Positions 60,456 through 64,000 of a stretch of 64,000 nt of DNA are shown piece after piece (the stretch's first letter is position 1; each line of letters starts with the position of its first letter). The notes beneath the pieces are model-generated. The model was not told where the DNA came from. It saw nothing but the letters and a program-made list of their open reading frames with translations, and searched no databases. The DNA lies in assembly GCF_013114595.1 (NCBI RefSeq), contig NZ_VTXE01000002.1, positions 124,001-188,000 of the forward strand, written 5' to 3'. The stretch comes from Vibrio sp. 99-8-1 (lineage in GTDB: Bacteria; Pseudomonadota; Gammaproteobacteria; Enterobacterales; Vibrionaceae). A program made the position numbers and the translations under genes.

Positions 60456-60961
60456 GTGAATAAGACAGAACTACTCAATGTAATTTTAGATGAGTTATAT
60501 GCTATACATAAAATCGCCTGTAATGCGACACAAAGGGCGATTGAAGCGGCGACCGACGAAGAGACGATACCAGAACACAAATATGATACTTTGGCGTTGG
60601 AGGCTTCTTATTTAGCGCATGGGCAGGCGTTGCGAGTACAGCAGAGTGAAGCAGATATCGCGGCATACCGTACATTAGCTGCGAGCCCGCATCATGTTAA
60701 ACATCGTTGCGAAACGGATAGCCAAGCCACTGTCTCATTAGCAAGTATTGTCACCGTATGCGATGAAAACGATATCGAGCAGCTTTTTTTGTGGGGCCGC
60801 GTGCCGGTGGTGTGTCGGTTTGCCATCAGGGAAATAAAATTGTTATTGTTACCAGCAAAGCGCCATTAGGTGGTGCTCTACTAGGGAAAAGTGTCGATGA
60901 TGATGTTGAACTTGTGCTAGGAAACAAAAAAGTTTGCTATACCATAGTCGATATTATTTAG
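60456..60961 (+). pseudogene. GreA/GreB-domain protein with a one-base frameshift
   Basis: The first frame encodes a helical N-terminal region (EHKYDTLALEASYLAHGQAL) and shifts out at a run of seven T (60784-60790), ending early at 60869. Reading one base over after the run gives FVGPRAGGVSVCHQGNKIVI, then VTSKAPLGGALLGKSVDDDVEL, the C-terminal GreA/GreB fold, to a stop at 60961. With eight T the product would be one 168-residue protein. GreA-like C-terminal domains bind RNA polymerase. Start is probably GTG 60456 (a TTG lies at 60444). The break may be real, phase-variable or a sequencing error in the homopolymer. Confidence 0.75.
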
Positions 60962-61013
60962 ATTTCGTCTCAGATTAGACTTAACCTTAACTTACCAGCG
61001 TATTGAGGGAACC

Positions 61014-61766
61014 ATGAAAAAAACAGTGTTAGCGTTAATGATGTTTGTAGCAGTTAATGCTCACGCCCAAGTTCAAGGGCAGTGTAATGTGGACATTCAA
61101 AACGAAGTGCATTTAGATGGCAATAAAGTGGAGATTTATCAGCAAGACTCTCCTCAAGTACTGATTGATAAAGACAATAATGTTTTTATTAATGGTGAAA
61201 AGCTGGATTTAGACGCTGTTCAGCGGGAAGCGGTTGAGAAGTATCGTCAAAGCATGAACGAGTATCTGCCTAAAGCGAAAGAGATTGCCAGAAATGGCTT
61301 AGATCTTGCGAAAAGTATATTAGATGATATATCTGCTAGTTTCAGTGATTCAGCAGCATTTAATAGTGTTAAAGAGGCGCTTGAAGAGTTCTTTAATGGT
61401 CTAGAAAAACGTTACCAAAAAGGCAACGAGTTTGTATTGCAAGAAGCTGCTTTTAGTGACGCAATGGCAAATTGGAAAGAAGATTTTGCCGAAGCGAAAA
61501 AGACCTTCAATGCAGAGTTCTTTAGCAGTGCTTTTGATGCATTGACGGAGAAGATGAAGCAAGAGGGCGGTATTAACTTAACGGAGTTAAAGGATAAACT
61601 GGCTGACCTGCAAAGTACCTTGGATGATAAAATTAGCACGCAATCTAAAGAGATTAAGCAGGATGCAGAGCAGTATTGTGATGATCTAGAAAAAGTAGCA
61701 GAAGAAGAGAAAATGCTACATGAAAAAATTCCACAACTGAAAGATTACAAAGTGTTTTTGATTTAG
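61014..61766 (+). CDS. YggN-like (DUF2884) periplasmic protein
   Basis: A 250-residue exported protein with a signal peptide (MKKTVLALMMFVAVNAHA, cleavage after AHA). The mature part starts with a short beta-type domain (QCNVDIQNEVHLDG, NNVFINGEKLDLDAVQREAV) and continues as long amphipathic helices. This matches the DUF2884 group that includes E. coli YggN; function unknown. A terminator follows. Confidence 0.75.
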   Translation: MKKTVLALMMFVAVNAHAQVQGQCNVDIQNEVHLDGNKVEIYQQDSPQVLIDKDNNVFINGEKLDLDAVQREAVEKYRQSMNEYLPKAKEIARNGLDLAKSILDDISASFSDSAAFNSVKEALEEFFNGLEKRYQKGNEFVLQEAAFSDAMANWKEDFAEAKKTFNAEFFSSAFDALTEKMKQEGGINLTELKDKLADLQSTLDDKISTQSKEIKQDAEQYCDDLEKVAEEEKMLHEKIPQLKDYKVFLI

Positions 61767-61797
61767 CCCGGTGTAGCGGTAACAACAGAGAATAGAG

Positions 61798-61823
61798 AGG
61801 CGAGCCATTACGGCTCGCCTTTT
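61798..61823 (+). terminator. Terminator after the YggN-like gene
   Basis: AGGCGAGCC (61798-61806) pairs with GGCTCGCCT (61812-61820), 5-base loop, then TTTT. Confidence 0.88.
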
Positions 61824-61852
61824 CACTACTTTAACCCGCCGAACATAGCTAT

Positions 61853-62044
61853 TTATCTAAACTGTTTTGCTTCAGGCAAAAACTCAAACCCCGCAGTTGC
61901 CAACTTCTCTTCCAACGCCTTTCGGTCAATATCGAAAAACTTGACCAACTCATCTAGGTCGCCATCAAAATCATCTCTAAGTTTTAAATTAACGATACTC
62001 ATAAGCATTATGGTATCCATGCTGGCGAAGTTCGACAAATCCAT
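61853..62044 (-). CDS. DUF4250 family small protein
   Basis: A 63-residue protein, MDLSNFASMDTIMLMSIVNL followed by a Glu/Asp-rich helix and FLPEAKQFR. The pattern is that of DUF4250, a small family of unknown role. AAGG precedes the ATG. It follows yaeP by 14 bp on the same strand, so the two form an operon. Confidence 0.75.
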   Translation of the reverse strand: MDLSNFASMDTIMLMSIVNLKLRDDFDGDLDELVKFFDIDRKALEEKLATAGFEFLPEAKQFR

Positions 62045-62058
62045 AATAGGTACCTTAA

Positions 62059-62262
62059 TTAATCTTGATGATCGGATATAAGCAAGTTTGCCGCGGCAAA
62101 GGCTGCTCTTTCTCTACTTGCCAAGGGAAGTGACTCATCCGCAGCAATATCATTTAATGTTTTTAAAGCACAGGTGATGGCTTGAGGTATATAACCTTGG
62201 TCGCCACTGCCTATTTGAGCATAAAGTTCGCGAACCAGATTGCAACAGTCGTATATTTTCAT
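62059..62262 (-). CDS. yaeP: YaeP family protein (UPF0253)
   Basis: A 67-residue protein homologous to E. coli YaeP (CxLxRxxYAxIxSGDxGYxPxA, then [15 protein letters not shown]). Function unknown. ATG 62262 has AGGA eight bases upstream; an in-frame TTG two codons earlier is ignored. It is first in yaeP-DUF4250. Confidence 0.88.
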   Translation of the reverse strand: MKIYDCCNLVRELYAQIGSGDQGYIPQAITCALKTLNDIAADESLPLASRERAAFAAANLLISDHQD

Positions 62263-62284
62263 TATCAATTCCTAAATGGCAATA

Positions 62285-62340
62285 TCCGTACAACACTTAT
62301 TGCTGGTTTAGCACCTTGCTGAACAAGTATGTTGTACGGA
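62285..62340. repeat. 11-bp inverted repeat upstream of yaeP
   Basis: TCCGTACAACA (62285-62295) and TGTTGTACGGA (62330-62340) pair perfectly around 34 bases that contain a further small stem (TGCT with AGCA). It abuts the palindromic element at 62341. Confidence 0.6.
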
Positions 62341-62377
62341 GATATACTCAAAAACTTTGAGCTTACTGAGGTATATC
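62341..62377. repeat. Small palindromic element, copy B (TATACTCAAG family)
   Basis: Outer arms GATATACTCA (62341-62350) and TGAGGTATATC (62367-62377), inner stem CTCAAA-AAC-TTTGAG (62347-62361). The layout equals that of copy A at 23266-23298. Further palindromes follow at 62401-62412 (CCGCTATAGCGG) and 62419-62430 (CTCAAGGTTGAG). Confidence 0.55.
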
Positions 62378-62438
62378 CGTGTCTAATGGCAAAGAATATA
62401 CCGCTATAGCGGAACAAGCTCAAGGTTGAGAAATAATG

Positions 62439-63116
62439 TTAGCTACTTACTTGCTGCTCAAGTTGCAAAACCAGATCATCCGCTAGACCTAACTGTGTTG
62501 CGAGCTCTTTTAAGTAGGCTTTTTCCATAAAATTCTGCTCATCTGCAACCAATAGTGAAGCGAGGTAAACTTCTGCAGCTTGTTCTGGTGATGAGACATT
62601 TTGTGCCACTTCACTTGGATCAAGAGGTTTCTCTAGTTCGGCGGTGACGAGGTTATTAACTGCGTCATCAGCGCCTAAGCTGGCAATGGCTTGCTGGATT
62701 TTCTGTTTCTCTTCTTCATCCACATGACCATCAGCCTTGGCGGATGCAATCATCGCTTTGAGAATTAATACGCTGTGTTGGTTTTCGTCAAGAGATGAAC
62801 TGGAACTGGGTTCTGTCGCCGTTTGTGGCTGATCTCCTTGTTGAGACTGCCAGTCGTTATAAACTTTAAATGCTAATGCGCCAAGTGCTGCCGCACCACC
62901 GACACCAGCTACCTTTTTGCCCATTTTGCGTGCCTTTTTTGAACCCATTAATAACCCAACTAATCCGCCACCGACGGCACCAGCACCAAGTGCAGAGAGG
63001 TTATTTTTATCTTTTGCCATATTGCCAAGGCCAGATGCGCCCTGTTTAAGTGATGTTGAGCCCTGTTTGACTAGATCAGAATTTAAAGCTTGGTTGAGTA
63101 AGTTTTTTAAATCCAT
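62439..63116 (-). CDS. YebE-like DUF533 / TerB-type protein
   Basis: A 225-residue protein of the DUF533 group (E. coli YebE). The N-terminal part is Gly/Ala-rich with a hydrophobic segment (GAGAVGGGLVGLLMGSKKA, about 44-62, and another at 70-85), a linker of Ser and Gln, and a C-terminal TerB-like helical domain (LKAMIASAKADGHVDEEEKQ). It is probably anchored in the inner membrane; function unknown. The ATG has AGGTG upstream. Confidence 0.82.
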   Translation of the reverse strand: MDLKNLLNQALNSDLVKQGSTSLKQGASGLGNMAKDKNNLSALGAGAVGGGLVGLLMGSKKARKMGKKVAGVGGAAALGALAFKVYNDWQSQQGDQPQTATEPSSSSSLDENQHSVLILKAMIASAKADGHVDEEEKQKIQQAIASLGADDAVNNLVTAELEKPLDPSEVAQNVSSPEQAAEVYLASLLVADEQNFMEKAYLKELATQLGLADDLVLQLEQQVSS

Positions 63117-63424
63117 TGTTCACCTCATTATGTATTAACACCGATCGCATTAATTATGTCGCGAAAACAAGTTCGACGACGCAGACCTTTCTTAGAACTT
63201 GATGTCTCAAGGGGCAAAATTCAATCATATTTACATTTCTATACAAAATTTACCGTCTTGTTCACTTTATTGCGGTTGTGCTTTGTATGGTCTAAGGAAA
63301 AGTGTTTATCTAATTTATGTCTTAGGTTAGTAGCAGAGGCGAGAATTTGGCAACAATAAGAAGAGACTAGGCAAAAAAAAGCTGCCATTGGCAGCTTTTT
63401 TAATCAGTCACTATAAATAACGAG
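63117..63424 (+). other. Gap between yebE and proS
   Basis: A 308-bp gap. It holds the yebE promoter region and the proS terminator. A plus-strand frame at 63156-63359 has no ribosome site and an unconvincing composition, so it is not called. Confidence 0.55.
63375..63401. terminator. Terminator of proS (bidirectional)
   Basis: AAAAAAGCTGCC (63375-63386) pairs with GGCAGCTTTTTT (63390-63401) around ATT, with A and T runs on both sides. Confidence 0.92.
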
Positions 63425-64000
63425 CTATTTAAGTTGGCTGCGAATATGTTCTACAGCACTGCTCATTTCGATAGCCACTTTCTCACCGTTACGACGGTTC
63501 TTATATTCGAAGTTGCCTTCGTCCATGCTGCGATCACCGATAACGATAGTATGAGGAATCCCGATGAGTTCCATGTCTTTAAACATGACACCCGGACGCT
63601 CTTTACGATCATCAAACAGTACTTCAATCCCTTGTGCCGTTAGATCGCTGTACAGCTTCTCTGCGGCCTCTTTCACTCGCTCGGATTTATGCATATTCAT
63701 CGGTACAATCACAACTTGGAATGGCGCTATGGCTTCTGGCCAGATAATACCGAACTTATCATGGTTCTGTTCAATTGCAGCAGCGACAACGCGTGTACAA
63801 CCAATACCATAACAACCCATTTCCATTACTTGGTTTTTGCCATCAGCACCAAGAACGGTTGCATTCATTGATTTAGAGTAGTTATTACCTAGCTGGAAAA
63901 TATGACCAACTTCGATGCCACGCTTAAGTTGAATAACACCTTGGCCACATGGGCTAGGATCACCTTCAACAACGTTACGTAAGTCTTCAACCTGACCTAA
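63425..64000 (-). CDS. proS: Prolyl-tRNA synthetase (3' part)
   Basis: The last 191 residues of a class II bacterial-type ProS; the gene continues past the right edge, and the frame is open to base 64000. Visible are [20 protein letters not shown], the class II motif region [20 protein letters not shown] and the C-terminal anticodon-binding domain ([31 protein letters not shown]). It charges tRNA-Pro. A strong terminator follows the stop codon. Confidence 0.96.
   Translation of the reverse strand, partial: LGQVEDLRNVVEGDPSPCGQGVIQLKRGIEVGHIFQLGNNYSKSMNATVLGADGKNQVMEMGCYGIGCTRVVAAAIEQNHDKFGIIWPEAIAPFQVVIVPMNMHKSERVKEAAEKLYSDLTAQGIEVLFDDRKERPGVMFKDMELIGIPHTIVIGDRSMDEGNFEYKNRRNGEKVAIEMSSAVEHIRSQLK

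Noticed and set aside
63156..63359. 67-codon plus-strand frame before the proS terminator
   Set aside because: No ribosome site, basic and irregular composition, and the terminator is explained by proS on the other strand.

Overview
The window reads as part of the main chromosome of a Vibrio or close Vibrionaceae relative. This rests on a complete Na+-translocating NQR operon followed by apbE and nqrM, a Tsx/OmpK-type porin, long-form dapD, a recC-recB-recD cluster, argA with tandem ARG boxes, and a yaeP/DUF4250/yebE/proS block. The DNA is AT-leaning and densely coded. I saw no tRNA, rRNA, CRISPR array, insertion sequence or prophage.

Layout. 1-2.9 kb: the end of a Tad (Flp pilus) locus, tadB (cut by the window edge), tadC and tadD. 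2.9-5.4 kb: a GAF/HD-GYP protein and a PAP2-family membrane protein on the minus strand. 5.5-21.7 kb: a galactoside-use region. A divergently read ABC ATPase faces two permeases, a sugar-binding protein, a GH36 alpha-galactosidase and a LacZ-type beta-galactosidase. Then come galE-galT-galK-galM and, on the other strand, a GalR-type repressor with a small Cys-rich protein. Two near-identical GalR-type operators lie before the transporter genes and before galE. 22-27 kb: glycerate kinase and its CdaR-type regulator, dapD, a MarC-family protein and the SOS gene yebG. 27-36 kb: recC, recB and recD. 36-44 kb: a 59-codon candidate small gene, argA, a DUF2850 protein, mltA, tcdA-csdE, and the convergent panE-yajL-csdA group. 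44-50 kb: a Tsx-like porin, a long AT-rich gap, ampG, ppiA, yajG, rlmG and bolA. 50.5-57.8 kb: nqrABCDEF, apbE and nqrM. 57.9-64 kb: a double-receiver diguanylate cyclase, dinB with a LexA box, a frameshifted GreA/GreB-domain gene, a yggN-like gene, DUF4250, yaeP, yebE and the 3' part of proS.

How the genes fit together. The galactoside region encodes a full route: import through the ABC transporter, cytoplasmic release of galactose from alpha- and beta-galactosides, and conversion through the Leloir pathway under one repressor. The NQR block carries six subunits plus ApbE, which attaches FMN to NqrB and NqrC, and the maturation factor NqrM. Two genes (yebG, dinB) carry clear SOS boxes.

Most genes are ordinary core functions. 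The points that deserve a second look are the one-base frameshift in the GreA-like gene, the unlisted small gene next to a terminator, a long inverted repeat between nqrM and the diguanylate cyclase, a family of small palindromes built on a TATACTCAAG core, and a changed metal-ligand residue in the HD-GYP protein. I did not find a convincing wholly new multi-gene system.
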